64,000 bases of DNA from JBDWFY01 sp964291365 (lineage in GTDB: Bacteria; Pseudomonadota; Alphaproteobacteria; Rhizobiales; Stappiaceae). The translations under genes and the position numbers were made by a program. The DNA is taken from contig OZ219989.1 of NCBI GenBank assembly GCA_964291365.2, positions 1,860,001-1,924,000 of the forward strand. Direction: 5' to 3'. Each line of letters starts with the position of its first letter. Position 1 is the first letter of the stretch. The notes beneath the pieces are model-generated. The model was not told the origin of the DNA. It searched no databases and saw only the letters and a program-made list of their open reading frames with translations. Shown here one piece after another: positions 1-9,336 of this stretch.

Positions 1-68
1 CATTCTTCATTTACAAATTACCAAATGCCAACAAAAAATATATGATGTTAAAAAAAGTGGAGGCAAAG

Positions 69-761
69 ATGCCGACAAACCCAAAATTAAAATGGTTAAA
101 TTCAAATTTACCCGAATCAATTGAGTTTGATGATACCTACTATTCAAGAGTAGATGGTTTACAAGAAACTTATCACGTATTTATCAATGGAAATGATATT
201 CTTAATCGCTGGCAACAAAAAAGTCAATTCACAATTGCAGAATTAGGGTTCGGGACTGGATTAAATTTTTTTGCAACAGCACAGCACTTTGAGAATTCGC
301 TTATCAATTCATACCAACATCTAACCTATACCTCGTTTGAACTTTATCCATTGACACCGTCACAGATGTTAAAAGCACTGTCTCAATGGCCAGATTTAGC
401 AAATTATGCAAAAAAATGGCTTGATATTTGGCAAATTTCTGAAGGTTGGAATCTAATCACAAGTGGTTCAATTTCTTTGTCCCTTGCAATTGGAGATGCT
501 GGGATATTATTACCAAAATGGAATGGAAAAGCAGACGCGTGGTATCTGGATGGGTTTAACCCAAAAACTAACAAAGCAATGTGGGATCTAAATTTGATGC
601 AAGAAGTTTTTCAACATACAAAGCATCAAGGTACATTTGCAACTTATACAGCTGCTGGATGGGTACGCCGAAATCTAGAGTCTGCAGGTTTTGAGGTTTC
701 TCGATTAAAGGGATTCGGGAATAAAAAAGAAATGCTTGTTGGTTGCAAGAAATTACATTAA
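69..761 (+). CDS. mnmD: MnmD-type tRNA wobble-uridine methyltransferase (MnmC N-terminal domain)
   Basis: Stand-alone homologue of the methyltransferase half of MnmC (DUF752). In the family it uses SAM to methylate 5-aminomethyl-2-thiouridine at tRNA position 34, finishing the mnm5s2U modification. The SAM-binding motif ELGFGTG is at about residues 58-64, and the family motif WYLDGFNP lies in the C-terminal half. About 230 residues is the usual length of the single-domain form; the oxidase half of MnmC is absent here. I chose ATG 69 because GGAGG sits five bases upstream; an in-frame ATG at 42 would add nine residues without a ribosome site. The gene is followed by mazG on the same strand 60 bases later. 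Confidence 0.88.
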   Translation: MPTNPKLKWLNSNLPESIEFDDTYYSRVDGLQETYHVFINGNDILNRWQQKSQFTIAELGFGTGLNFFATAQHFENSLINSYQHLTYTSFELYPLTPSQMLKALSQWPDLANYAKKWLDIWQISEGWNLITSGSISLSLAIGDAGILLPKWNGKADAWYLDGFNPKTNKAMWDLNLMQEVFQHTKHQGTFATYTAAGWVRRNLESAGFEVSRLKGFGNKKEMLVGCKKLH

Positions 762-821
762 GTTTGAAATTTGACCTGTAATTCCTTTTTTATTATTAAA
801 TCAACCTCAAAAGGATAACTC

Positions 822-1664
822 ATGGAACCCTCTCGTGATACAAACACTCTAATAAAAATTATGGAAGCTTTGCGTGATGAAAAGACTGGTTGTCCTTGGG
901 ACATTGAACAAGACTTCAAATCTATCGCACCGTTCACAATTGAAGAGGCATATGAAGTTGCTGATGCAATCGCACGTGAGGATAGCAATGATCTTTGCGA
1001 TGAGCTAGGAGATCTATTACTACAGGTAATTTACCACTCACAAATGGCTAAGGAAAAAGGATTATTTGAGTACGGAGATGTGGTAGAAGCAATCACTCGA
1101 AAAATGATTCGTCGTCATCCCCATGTATTTGGTAACGAAAAGTACCGAGATATTGCTAAAGTGAAAGGTTTTTGGGAAGAAATGAAGTCTAACGAGAAAG
1201 TGGAACGCCAACAAAAACGTAACGAATTGGGATTACCTACAGAATTTACCAGTTTGCTAGACGATGTTCCAGTTAATCACCCTGCCCTTACCCAAGCAGT
1301 AAAGTTACAACAGAAAGCTGCGAAAGTCGGATTTGATTGGCCTACTAGTATTGAAATCCTTGAAAAAATTCAGGAAGAAATTGCGGAGTTAAATGTTGCC
1401 TCAAAAGACTCTGAGTCTAAAGATAGAAATGAAGAAATTGAACAAGAGTTTGGGGATATTTTATTTTCACTTGTCAACCTTGCACGCCACCTTAAAATCA
1501 ATCCAGAAAATGCGTTGCAGGTAACAAATCAAAAGTTTCGCAAACGATTTGCAAATATTGAATATACCGCTGAACAAGAAGGTGTACAATTAGAGGATCT
1601 GACATTAGAACAGATGGATGTAGCATGGAATCAGGCAAAAAAAAAGGAAAATTATGATGACTGA
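822..1664 (+). CDS. mazG: Nucleoside triphosphate pyrophosphohydrolase MazG
   Basis: 280-residue MazG with both tandem MazG domains. The family hydrolyses NTPs and dNTPs to the monophosphate and pyrophosphate, cleaning the nucleotide pool and modulating stress responses. The N-terminal domain shows the metal-binding helices EEAYEVADAI (about residues 41-50) and DELGDLLLQV; the second domain repeats this with EEIAELN and EFGDILFSLV near residues 190-225. The start is supported by AAGGA seven bases before the ATG. It follows mnmD on the same strand and may share its transcript. A 20-codon reading frame overlaps its last codons. Confidence 0.93.
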   Translation: MEPSRDTNTLIKIMEALRDEKTGCPWDIEQDFKSIAPFTIEEAYEVADAIAREDSNDLCDELGDLLLQVIYHSQMAKEKGLFEYGDVVEAITRKMIRRHPHVFGNEKYRDIAKVKGFWEEMKSNEKVERQQKRNELGLPTEFTSLLDDVPVNHPALTQAVKLQQKAAKVGFDWPTSIEILEKIQEEIAELNVASKDSESKDRNEEIEQEFGDILFSLVNLARHLKINPENALQVTNQKFRKRFANIEYTAEQEGVQLEDLTLEQMDVAWNQAKKKENYDD

Positions 1665-1719
1665 ACTACAATGGAAAGTAAGTGTAATTAACAAACGGTG
1701 TAATCAAATGCGACTCTAA
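1657..1719 (+). other. 20-codon frame overlapping the mazG end, possible remnant of a lost downstream gene
   Basis: ATGATGA overlaps the last codons of mazG, with AAAAAGGA upstream that would serve as a ribosome site, giving MTELQWKVSVINK and stopping after 20 codons. This is how a translationally coupled next gene would begin, but no coding sequence continues in any frame I could read. It may be the stump of a deleted gene or chance. I see nothing else between here and 1883. Confidence 0.25.
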
Positions 1720-1883
1720 ATCTATTTGTACATTTCTTGAAACCTCAATTGTTAACATTTTCTTAAAATGATTATAAGAATTTAGGACAACAAATTACAA
1801 TGTGGTTATTAAAAAGGTTATAAACACGTTAATTTGCAATAATCTCAGTCTACGTGACTTAATTAAAACATGAACTTTCAAAC

Positions 1884-2513
1884 TCAATCATCAACTGTAT
1901 CAATTCTAACTTTATCTAAAGGAATTCTGATAAATGTATTTTTACTCTGTGATAACACATTTTCGTTATAGTCTTTAACCACAAGGTCTTCAAAAATAAT
2001 TTCAATATAATTTTCCTGTTCTTCTAACAATATAATTGTTCCAATATATTTTAATTTCTCTTTAAAATCCCATACAATTGAACTTTTTGGATTGAATAAA
2101 TTATTTATCCAGAACGATTTTAAATCTGAAAATTTTGAAGACTCTCGTTTCTTTTTGTTGCGTGCTAAGTAAAGTGAAACCCAGTCTGACTTTAGAATGG
2201 AAGACCAGATTACAGATAATAATATTGCAATTGGGATTGAACATGCAAAAGCTATTAGAAGTCCAATAAAATTAATTTCATCTACGATACCATCTGAATT
2301 ATTGATATTAGTGATTGTTGTAAATACTGACCAAATAAAAAAATGGATTGCTAAAACTGCGAAACTATATGAGAAAATTCCATATATATGCGTTTTGACT
2401 AGGAAATATCTAAACTGGGTATCTGGTGAAAGACCAACCAGTTTCTCTATCCCTGCCGCAATCAATCCTGGGGAGTAGATAAATGCTAATAATAAAAGAT
2501 CAAGGTAAATGTT
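1884..2513 (-). pseudogene. Membrane protein of unknown function, start codon missing (perhaps 5' truncated)
   Basis: Reads as a small membrane protein: a hydrophobic N-terminus with the motif LLLLAFIYSPGLIAAG, two further membrane segments near FSYSFAVLAIHFFIWSVF and the stretch around LLIAFACSIPIAILLSV, then a soluble C-terminal domain ending in IRIPLDKVRIDTVDD. The layout (TM with a PG turn, more TMs, small beta-rich tail) resembles DUF6338 proteins, but I could not confirm this. The frame is open upstream to a TAA at 2514-2516 and contains no ATG or GTG; the only usual start is TTG at 2463-2465, which would cut off the first membrane helix, and an ATT at 2508-2510 has no ribosome site. 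Either an unusual start is used or the gene has lost its 5' end. Confidence 0.5.
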
Positions 2514-2633
2514 TTATAAATCAAATTTAAATTGTAAAAGCAAATGATGTTGAATTTTAGGATTTAATTTGGAGTTGAATTAGTTGAGGTTTGAAACAAA
2601 TGGGTCTCAAAATACGTATAACATTCAACTACG

Positions 2634-2810
2634 CTAAACTTGTTCCCATTCAACATCTAGAATTTCATAATCCGCAATTCCTAACATCTTTTTCAATGCC
2701 AAAACTATTTAAATTTTGTCTTTTTCTTTAACATTGACGGTATGAACTGCAAAACCGTGCCGGCCATCTGGTGTATCGTATAGAAAACGTACTTTTGCTA
2801 CATAATTCAT
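2634..2810 (-). pseudogene. Small 58-codon gene with an in-frame stop
   Basis: From ATG 2808-2810 the frame runs 58 codons to TAG 2634-2636, interrupted by TAA at codon 34 (2709-2711). The two halves read MNYVAKVRFLYDTPDG and onward, then ALKKMLGIADYEILDVEWEQ after the stop, and look like one small protein. A second, shorter remnant of the same C-terminus lies at 2974-3017 next to the transposon, so this family was probably present here in at least two copies. I do not recognise the family. Codon-level continuity past the stop is what argues for a former gene; no frameshift is needed. Confidence 0.5.
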
Positions 2811-2973
2811 AATATTCAAAAACTCCTAAATTTTGTGAATTAGTTAATTTACTATTAGTTTGAGTTCATATCAACATCTTTTTTTGGTTTATACAAAGCT
2901 TAAGCTACCAAATTTTTTGTTTGAATTACATAACAAGGACGTAACTTTTGGTTTAAGATATTTAGCTATGCAC

Positions 2974-3017
2974 CTATTCAACTTTTGAGATTTCAAAACC
3001 TGCCATACCAAACATTT
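2974..3017 (-). pseudogene. C-terminal remnant of the same small protein family, beside an IS end
   Basis: In-frame codons read KMFGMAGFEISKVE and then stop. This matches KMLGIADYEILDVE of the neighbouring 2634-2810 gene at 8 of 14 positions. A TAG immediately precedes the stretch in frame and the IS1182-like element begins at 3026, so only the tail survives. The match is short, which limits certainty. Confidence 0.35.
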
Positions 3018-3025
3018 TGATCTAT

Positions 3026-5080
3026 GGGGCTGTTTCACAATTAATTTAACTGTAACCCCTGTTATTATGGAATTCCTAAATGATATTTTTGCACTTTTTA
3101 ATTTTTTTCAATAGTTCGAGAAATTGAGGATTTAAATACTTGTATAAAAAAATAGACAAATAAATTTATGGAGTATTCATGTCTAAAAAATTGATTCCTG
3201 TTGTTCGAACGGAACGTTTAATTACCCCTGATCTTGAGGCAATCATTCCCAAGGAATGTCCCGAAATTAAGACTTTATTAGAATTTGTTGAGAGCATCTC
3301 GTTAAATATTTTCCATATCAAAGACACTGAAGTCGGGTGCCGACAATATGATCCGCGCATGCTATTAGCAGCTATAATCGATGCGTTTATGAATCGAATA
3401 TTTAGTTTGCGCGTGATTGAGACATCGTTGAAATATGACGATCGATTCAAATATATCGCGGGTTTATGTTTTGTTAGTTATGTTATTCAAAATAATGGAC
3501 GTGCGATTAGTGAATGTATGACGCGATTTTTACTTTTAGCAATGGAGATGTAGTTGTTAACTGGCGAAAATGTTGGGATGGATGGGACGAAGCTGAAAGT
3601 GAATGCAAGTTTAAATGAAACCATGACGGTTGAGGACATTTAAGCAAAATTGGTGGAGATTGAAGACAATATTATGGCGTGCCAACACTTAATGGCCGAA
3701 CAAGCATACAAGGAAACGACGCGTGATATTTCTTTAAATGAGAACAATGAAGACGAACCTGATGGTCAATTATTAACGGTTGTTAAAGAAATCGAACAAT
3801 TTGCCAGATCTAAACATAAATATACGCAGACGTTGCCACCAGTACCAGCTGATAAAGCTGATCCGAATGATGTTAAGTCCAGCGGAAACCATGATGACAC
3901 CCCGTTAGAAAAGACACCAGGATCAACTGAGCTCCCACGAAAAACCACCATCACAACGGAGGAGGCACCGACGACCGATGATCACACGAAACAACTAATA
4001 AATCTGACTCATCAAAAAAAAAAATTAGAACAAGCTCTGGTGCAGGCTGATAACGATAAAGCTGATCAGGCCGAACATTAATTCCGTAAAGAATACAATG
4101 AGAAGTATTTAACAACAAAACGGGCAGAGCAACACGGTGGTGCGGGAACAACGAACGCGAAATCAAATAATCCTAGCGGGCCTCAAACATCGGTGCCTGT
4201 CGTTCAATCACAAATTCTTCCTGAGCCCGACCAAGCTGAAATTAAGACGGTTCGAGCAAAAGCTAAAGCAACCCCAACGCAAAAAATTAATGTGACCGAC
4301 CCACACAGCCGAATTATGAGGCAAGCTGCGGGGAATTTTATCCAAGGTTATAATGCACAAGTGATCACCGACCTTGGTAGCGGTTTCGTCACTGGCGTGA
4401 ATGTCGTTTCAGATCAAAATGACTCCCAAGTTATGACAGCAAATATAACGAAGTTAGATAAAAGATTAAACAAGCCGACCAATCTTGTTGCCGATAATGG
4501 ATATGCCAATCAATATGAATCTGAAAAGACAGAATTATTCGACATTAGTGTCGTCACACCGCTTCCTCAGAAACGAAAACAAGCCGAGCCTTCAGAGTTT
4601 GAACTGAAAATGACGGAATGACTTGAACAACCAGAAAGTAAGAAGTTACTGAAACTAAGACATTTCGTCACTGAGGGGGCATTTGCACAATTCAAAGAAA
4701 ATTTAAATTTTCGAAAAATATACCGTCGAGGACTTACGGCGGTCAATAAAGAAGTTACTTTGCTCGCAATTGCCCATAATGTCAAACGCTTTACCAAGTT
4801 AACTCCGACCTGAATTCCTTTAAAGTGCTGGCAATTAATCAAGTAATGGTTGGCATTTCTTGAAGCAGGGAAACTGTATTCAAATCAATAAAATCTACCG
4901 AAAACACCAATACCTATCATTTTTGAGGTCGATTTTAGATTTGATATTCGAAAATTTATATGATAAAAATTTTACTAAATCAGAATTGGTGTCAATTGAA
5001 ATTCCAAAAAGTCAGTGAATTAGGCAGTTTCAGGTAATCAAGATAGGACATTTCTTGAAATTTAATTGTGAAACAGCCCC
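3026..5080 (+). mobile_element. IS1182-like insertion sequence, 2,055 bp, with terminal inverted repeats
   Basis: The left end begins GGGGCTGTTTCACAATTAA and the right end is its reverse complement ending TTAATTGTGAAACAGCCCC at 5080: 19 identical terminal bases, after which the arms diverge. The element contains a single decayed transposase gene in the orientation of the plus strand. The five bases on either side (tctat / aattg) are not a direct repeat, so no target-site duplication is evident; it may have decayed or the flanks were rearranged. The insertion lies next to a remnant of a small gene. Confidence 0.85.
3179..4813 (+). pseudogene. IS1182-family transposase broken by four in-frame stops
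   Basis: One frame runs from ATG 3179 to TGA 4811-4813 (545 codons including stops), a normal length for the family. The N-terminus is the DUF772-type region (CRQYDPRMLLAAIIDAFMN, around codons 57-75), a charged low-complexity middle follows, and the C-terminal DDE part contains FIQGYNAQVITD, LVADNGYAN and GAFAQFKENLNFRK. Premature stops are TAG 3551-3553, TAA 3641-3643, TAA 4079-4081 and TGA 4619-4621. There is no frameshift anywhere. All four stops can be explained by single C-to-T changes (CAG, CAA, CAA, CGA). It cannot make a full transposase. Confidence 0.88.
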
Positions 5081-5138
5081 AATTGATATTGCAAGATAGA
5101 AAGTAAATTGGTGATAGGTGAAGTATTTTTCAACGACC

Positions 5139-5181
5139 TGATAAAACAAAAAGGACTACCGCACAATTCGTGCGATAGCCT
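5139..5181 (-). terminator. Rho-independent terminator (minus strand)
   Basis: On the minus strand, AGGCTATCGCAC pairs with GTGCGGTAGTCCT across the loop GAATT (one bulge, one mismatch), followed directly by TTTTTGTTTT. It is well placed to end the transcript of pncB and the Ser/Thr-rich gene, about 270 bases past that gene's stop. Apart from this hairpin I see nothing in 5081-5452. Confidence 0.65.
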
Positions 5182-5452
5182 ATGAGGTAAAAAATTATGA
5201 TGTATTATTTATATAGTAACTCACTTTTAATTTTGCAAGTGTAATTTAAAAAAATTTTGACCTAACAGCTAAAATTTCAGCAAAAAAGATTTCGATTCAA
5301 ACTGCTGTAGAATGTATATCAAAATGATTTTATGAAAGATTAGTTTCATTATAAAAATTTTTTAATTGACAATTTAAAGCTGTGCATCACTAAAAATACT
5401 GAATGGAATTATTTAAATTTTTTCCAAATAACCAAAAATATTAGTAATGGAT

Positions 5453-6079
5453 TTAATTATCGGAAGTTATGGCTAAATCATCCTTTGATGCAGGTCTCGT
5501 TTTACTATCATTTGCAAATTTCGTATCAAGGTTTGAGTCTAGTATAGGTATTTTCTCGACCCTATTGTTCAATATTTGATAAAGTTTAACTCCACTGATT
5601 CTAGGATTTAATTTCAATATTGGTAGTAAAAATTTAGCAACAAATTCGATTCCTGCTTTAGGTACACTACTTTCTGATTGTTCAGTTGATTCCGTACCTT
5701 TATTTTCAGATTCACTTGAATCTGTCGTGGTTTTGTCTGAATCTGCAGTCAATTTCGTATCAATTGTTGTGTTAATTTCACCTGACTTAAAAATGCTTTC
5801 AGTCAATTTTGAATCTACAACAGACGATTGAGATTGATTAGTATTTCCTGTAAGAGTTTTGGCATTTTCGCTTTTCGATGTAGCTATTAAATCTTTATCA
5901 TTTACAGAAGTGAACTGCTTAGAAGACCTTAGATCACTCGAATCTATATTTTGATTGCTATTATTTTCAACAGTAAATTTAGGTGTTCCAATTGGAGAAC
6001 TAATTTGCTGTTTAGTTCCAACATTTTGTTCTGCTAAACGGTCAGTTTCATTTTGATTAGTTGGTTTTATTTGATTCAT
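5453..6079 (-). CDS. Hypothetical Ser/Thr-rich, probably disordered protein
   Basis: 208 residues, not recognised. The first two thirds are low complexity, rich in S, T, N, D and K, with no signal peptide or membrane segment, and look intrinsically disordered. A short ordered stretch follows (GIEFVAKFLLPILKLNPR, about residues 143-160, then ISGVKLYQILNNRVEKIP), after which it is again polar. It lies 45 bases downstream of pncB on the same strand and upstream of a convincing terminator, so it is likely the last gene of that transcript. The order of disordered linker plus short amphipathic segment suggests a binding or scaffold role, but that is only inference. Confidence 0.6.
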   Translation of the reverse strand: MNQIKPTNQNETDRLAEQNVGTKQQISSPIGTPKFTVENNSNQNIDSSDLRSSKQFTSVNDKDLIATSKSENAKTLTGNTNQSQSSVVDSKLTESIFKSGEINTTIDTKLTADSDKTTTDSSESENKGTESTEQSESSVPKAGIEFVAKFLLPILKLNPRISGVKLYQILNNRVEKIPILDSNLDTKFANDSKTRPASKDDLAITSDN

Positions 6080-6124
6080 GTAATTTGTTTCCTTGTCAGT
6101 ATCAAGAAGAGATCAGCAACATTA

Positions 6125-7417
6125 TCAAACTATCACTTCCAGTGCCTCTTGATGACCAACATCAAATATTTCTTTATAACGTTTTACTAAAGAACTTGGT
6201 CCCATCGCTTTATTTAGGTTGTCAGATAGCTTAACCGTTTGTACGCCGTTCGCTTTTGTCGCTTTGCACACAAGTGAAAATGGATCAAGTTTTCCTTGTT
6301 TATCTAAACCTCTAAAATCATTTGTTAGTAACGTTCCCCAACCAAAACTAACGCGCACCTGATGCGAAAATTGTTCATGTAATTCTTTTATCTCTTCAAT
6401 ATCTAATCCATCAGAAAAAATCAATAGTTTATTTTTAGGATCTTCACCACGTTCTCGCCACCAGTTAAGAGCAAAGTTAGCTGTAGTAACCGGATTTCCA
6501 CTATCAATTCTTAAACCAGTCCATTTTGCTAACCAATCTGGCGCATTCTTTAGAAAACCGAATGTGCCAAATGTATCGGGTAAAATTATCCGTAAATTAC
6601 CTTCATAATCTTGCTGCCAATCTTCTAAGACTTGATAGGGCGCAAGTTCAAGTTCTTTATCAGTTTTTGCTAATGCACAATATACCATCGGTAATTCATG
6701 AGCATTGGTTCCTATTGCTTCCAACTCTCGGTGCATTGCAATTAAGCAATTTGATGTGCCAACAAACTTCTCCCCTAACCCCTCAGTCATCGCCTGTACG
6801 CACCAATCTTGCCATAAAAAGGAATGTCGTCTTCTAGTTCCAAAGTCAGCGATTTTTAAATCTTCAAGTTTTTTTAATTCATCAACTTTGTTCCAAACTC
6901 GCGTCATTGCTTGAGCGTATAATACTTGTAGTTCAAATTTTCCCATTCCGTGTAATACCGCCCGAGAATGAAGTTCCATTAAAACTGCTAACGTTGGTAC
7001 CTCCCACATCATTACTTCAGGCCATAATCCTTCAAAACTTAGTCTATATTGATCTCCAATTTTTTCTAAATGATATTCCGGTAGTTTTAATCGTTCAAAC
7101 CACTCCATAAAATCTGATTGAAACATAGATCGCTTACCATAAAACATATTGCCACGTAACCAAGTACTCTCGCCACGTGATAATGACAATGAACGAATAT
7201 GATCAAGTTGCTCTCGTAATTCAACTTCGTCAATCATATTCGCCAACGGTATATGTTTACTGCGATTCACCAATTCAAATGTGACATTAGTATCAGATTT
7301 ATGACGAAAAATATACTGAGCCATCAACAACTTATAAAAGTCATTGTCTAGCAATGAACGGACAATTGGATCAATTTTCCAAGTGTGATTATATACCCTT
7401 GTCGCAATATCAACCAT
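6125..7417 (-). CDS. pncB: Nicotinate phosphoribosyltransferase
   Basis: About 430 residues, the normal PncB length. The enzyme joins nicotinate to PRPP with ATP to give nicotinate mononucleotide, salvaging NAD. Recognisable parts are the N-terminal TRVYNHTWKIDPIVRSLLD, DNDFYKLLMAQYI, the phosphate-binding RIDSGNPVTTANFAL and LIFSDGLDIEEI. I chose ATG at 7417 (protein MVDIATRVY) because PncB homologues begin there and a TGGA lies just upstream; a TTG four codons earlier is possible. Its stop is 45 bases before the Ser/Thr-rich gene. Confidence 0.93.
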   Translation of the reverse strand: MVDIATRVYNHTWKIDPIVRSLLDNDFYKLLMAQYIFRHKSDTNVTFELVNRSKHIPLANMIDEVELREQLDHIRSLSLSRGESTWLRGNMFYGKRSMFQSDFMEWFERLKLPEYHLEKIGDQYRLSFEGLWPEVMMWEVPTLAVLMELHSRAVLHGMGKFELQVLYAQAMTRVWNKVDELKKLEDLKIADFGTRRRHSFLWQDWCVQAMTEGLGEKFVGTSNCLIAMHRELEAIGTNAHELPMVYCALAKTDKELELAPYQVLEDWQQDYEGNLRIILPDTFGTFGFLKNAPDWLAKWTGLRIDSGNPVTTANFALNWWRERGEDPKNKLLIFSDGLDIEEIKELHEQFSHQVRVSFGWGTLLTNDFRGLDKQGKLDPFSLVCKATKANGVQTVKLSDNLNKAMGPSSLVKRYKEIFDVGHQEALEVIV

Positions 7418-7547
7418 ATTATAATCCAATAGGTAGATTTTTCGATGCTAAACTCTGTTGTTAATAATCTTACCAACTCAATTCATAAAATAAACTGACG
7501 GTAAAATTTTTCGTTTGCTTTATAAAAATAAGTAAGATGCGAAAAAA

Positions 7548-9050
7548 TTAAACCCCACCGGGATAATTTGGTGATTCTTTTGTTATATTAACATCGTGTG
7601 GATGCCCCTCTATTAAAGAAGCAGATGTAATACGGACAAATTTTGCTTTCTTTTTAAATTCGATAAGATTTTTTGCCCCGACATATCCCATCGCTGCGCG
7701 AACTCCACCGGCAAGTTGATGTAATACACCTGAAACAGCACCCTTATATGGTACTTGCCCCTCAATTCCTTCAGGTACCAATTTCAATGAATCACTAATT
7801 TCCGCTTGAAAATATCGGTCAGCAGAACCGCGCGCCATCGCACCTACCGACCCCATCCCCCGATATGATTTATATGATCGACCTTGATACAAATAAACCT
7901 CTCCTGGGCTTTCTTCAGTTCCAGCTAATAATGACCCGACCATGGCACAACTAGCCCCAGCTGCTAATGCTTTTGCTAAGTCACCAGAATATTTAATACC
8001 GCCATCAGCCACCACAGATATTCCTTTTTTTGCGGCTTCCTCAGCAGATTCTAGTATTGCTGTAAACTGAGGTACTCCAACCCCAGCAATAATTCGCGTC
8101 GTACAAATTGAACCAGGACCAATCCCTACCTTTATAGCATCAGCACCAACATCTATTAGTGCCTTTACTGCGTCTTTTGTCGCCACATTACCAGCTAAAA
8201 TTTGTACATCTTTTGCCATATCTTTTATGCGTTTTACAACGCGCAATACCTTTTCAGAATGACCATGTGCGGTATCAACAACGATAAGGTCAACATCCGC
8301 TGCTAGTAATTTTTCTACACGAGAAATACCATCACTCCCTACTCCAACGGCCGCTGCGACTCGAAGTCGACCTTGCTTATCTTTGGTCGCATCAGGATAC
8401 AGTTGTGACTTTTCAATATCTTTTACCGTGATTAATCCAATACAATTGTAGTTTTCATCCACAACTAACAGTTTCTCAATTCGATTTTCATGTAATAATC
8501 GCTTCGCTTCTTGACTGTCCACTGTTTTATCAACAGTTATTAGGTTTGCTTTAGTCATTAAGTCACTTACTAGTTGCTCAGGATTTTGAGCAAATCGAAC
8601 ATCACGATGGGTAAGAATCCCGAGTAATTTTCCCTCAGTCTTACTGCCAATTCCTCCATCTTTAACCACTGGGATACCAGATATTTGATGGGTTTCCATT
8701 AATTTCAACGCGTCACTCAATTTTGCCTTTGGGCCAATAACCAGTGGATTAACAACCATTCCTGATTCAAACTTTTTCACAATGCGAATTTCCGCTGCCT
8801 GCTTTTCCGCACTCAAATTTCGGTGTATAACTCCAATTCCTCCTGCTTGGGCCATAGCAATTGCCAAGCGACTCTCAGTTACAGTGTCCATGGCTGAACT
8901 AATAATTGGTAAATTTAGTGCAAGTTTTTTAGTAACATGAGTTTGTAAATTGGCACTCCCAGGCATAACACCAGAGCGTCCGGGTAGCATTAGGACATCA
9001 TCAAAAGTTAAAGCTTCTTTTGAAAATCTTGGTTCAAAAAAAGTCGGCAT
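7548..9050 (-). CDS. guaB: Inosine-5'-monophosphate dehydrogenase
   Basis: 500 residues from ATG 9050 (MPTFFEPRF); a longer frame begins at 9113 but its extra 21 residues are not IMPDH-like. The enzyme oxidises IMP to XMP with NAD+, the committed step to GMP. Visible are LTFDDVLMLPG near the N-terminus, two CBS domains inserted at about residues 90-210, the catalytic-loop GIGPGSICTTR with its cysteine, and the flap region MGSVGAMARGSADRY. It is transcribed upstream of pncB with a 130-base gap, so co-transcription is possible but not evident. Confidence 0.96.
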   Translation of the reverse strand: MPTFFEPRFSKEALTFDDVLMLPGRSGVMPGSANLQTHVTKKLALNLPIISSAMDTVTESRLAIAMAQAGGIGVIHRNLSAEKQAAEIRIVKKFESGMVVNPLVIGPKAKLSDALKLMETHQISGIPVVKDGGIGSKTEGKLLGILTHRDVRFAQNPEQLVSDLMTKANLITVDKTVDSQEAKRLLHENRIEKLLVVDENYNCIGLITVKDIEKSQLYPDATKDKQGRLRVAAAVGVGSDGISRVEKLLAADVDLIVVDTAHGHSEKVLRVVKRIKDMAKDVQILAGNVATKDAVKALIDVGADAIKVGIGPGSICTTRIIAGVGVPQFTAILESAEEAAKKGISVVADGGIKYSGDLAKALAAGASCAMVGSLLAGTEESPGEVYLYQGRSYKSYRGMGSVGAMARGSADRYFQAEISDSLKLVPEGIEGQVPYKGAVSGVLHQLAGGVRAAMGYVGAKNLIEFKKKAKFVRITSASLIEGHPHDVNITKESPNYPGGV

Positions 9051-9293
9051 TTTAGCGTTCTCATTAATTGTTATTATTATGTACTTTAGTAAGAACCATT
9101 CACAGTATTTCAAAAGTCAATTTGAAAATATGGAAATTTTGTTTGAAAATGTCAATTGACTTCTTAATATTTTCTCAAATTCTATTCAGTTTTTAACCAC
9201 ACTTCTTAATGTAAATTAACTGATACAATCTGCTAATAGTCACAATTTGAAAATACTTGTACTTAATTATAAGTTTGGCTTCCTACTTTCAGC

Positions 9294-9336
9294 AAAAAAT
9301 CCAGAGGCAGTTTTAAAAATTTATTTTGAACCTCTG
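9294..9336 (-). terminator. Probable terminator of rlmE
   Basis: On the minus strand CAGAGG, inside the last codons of rlmE, pairs with CCTCTG 23 bases later, and GATTTTTT follows. The A/T-rich loop may fold further. Position and T-run fit a rho-independent terminator, though the stem is only six pairs. Confidence 0.45.

Noticed and set aside
3021..3025. Target-site duplication of the IS1182 element
   Set aside because: Flanking five bases tctat and aattg do not match; no duplication can be claimed.
5139..5181. Small palindrome-rich DNA considered as an attachment site
   Set aside because: The stem followed by a T-run on the minus strand is explained by a terminator; no integrase is nearby.
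7418..7429. TTG start for pncB four codons upstream
   Set aside because: Family proteins begin near MVDIATRVY and the ATG has a better-placed TGGA.
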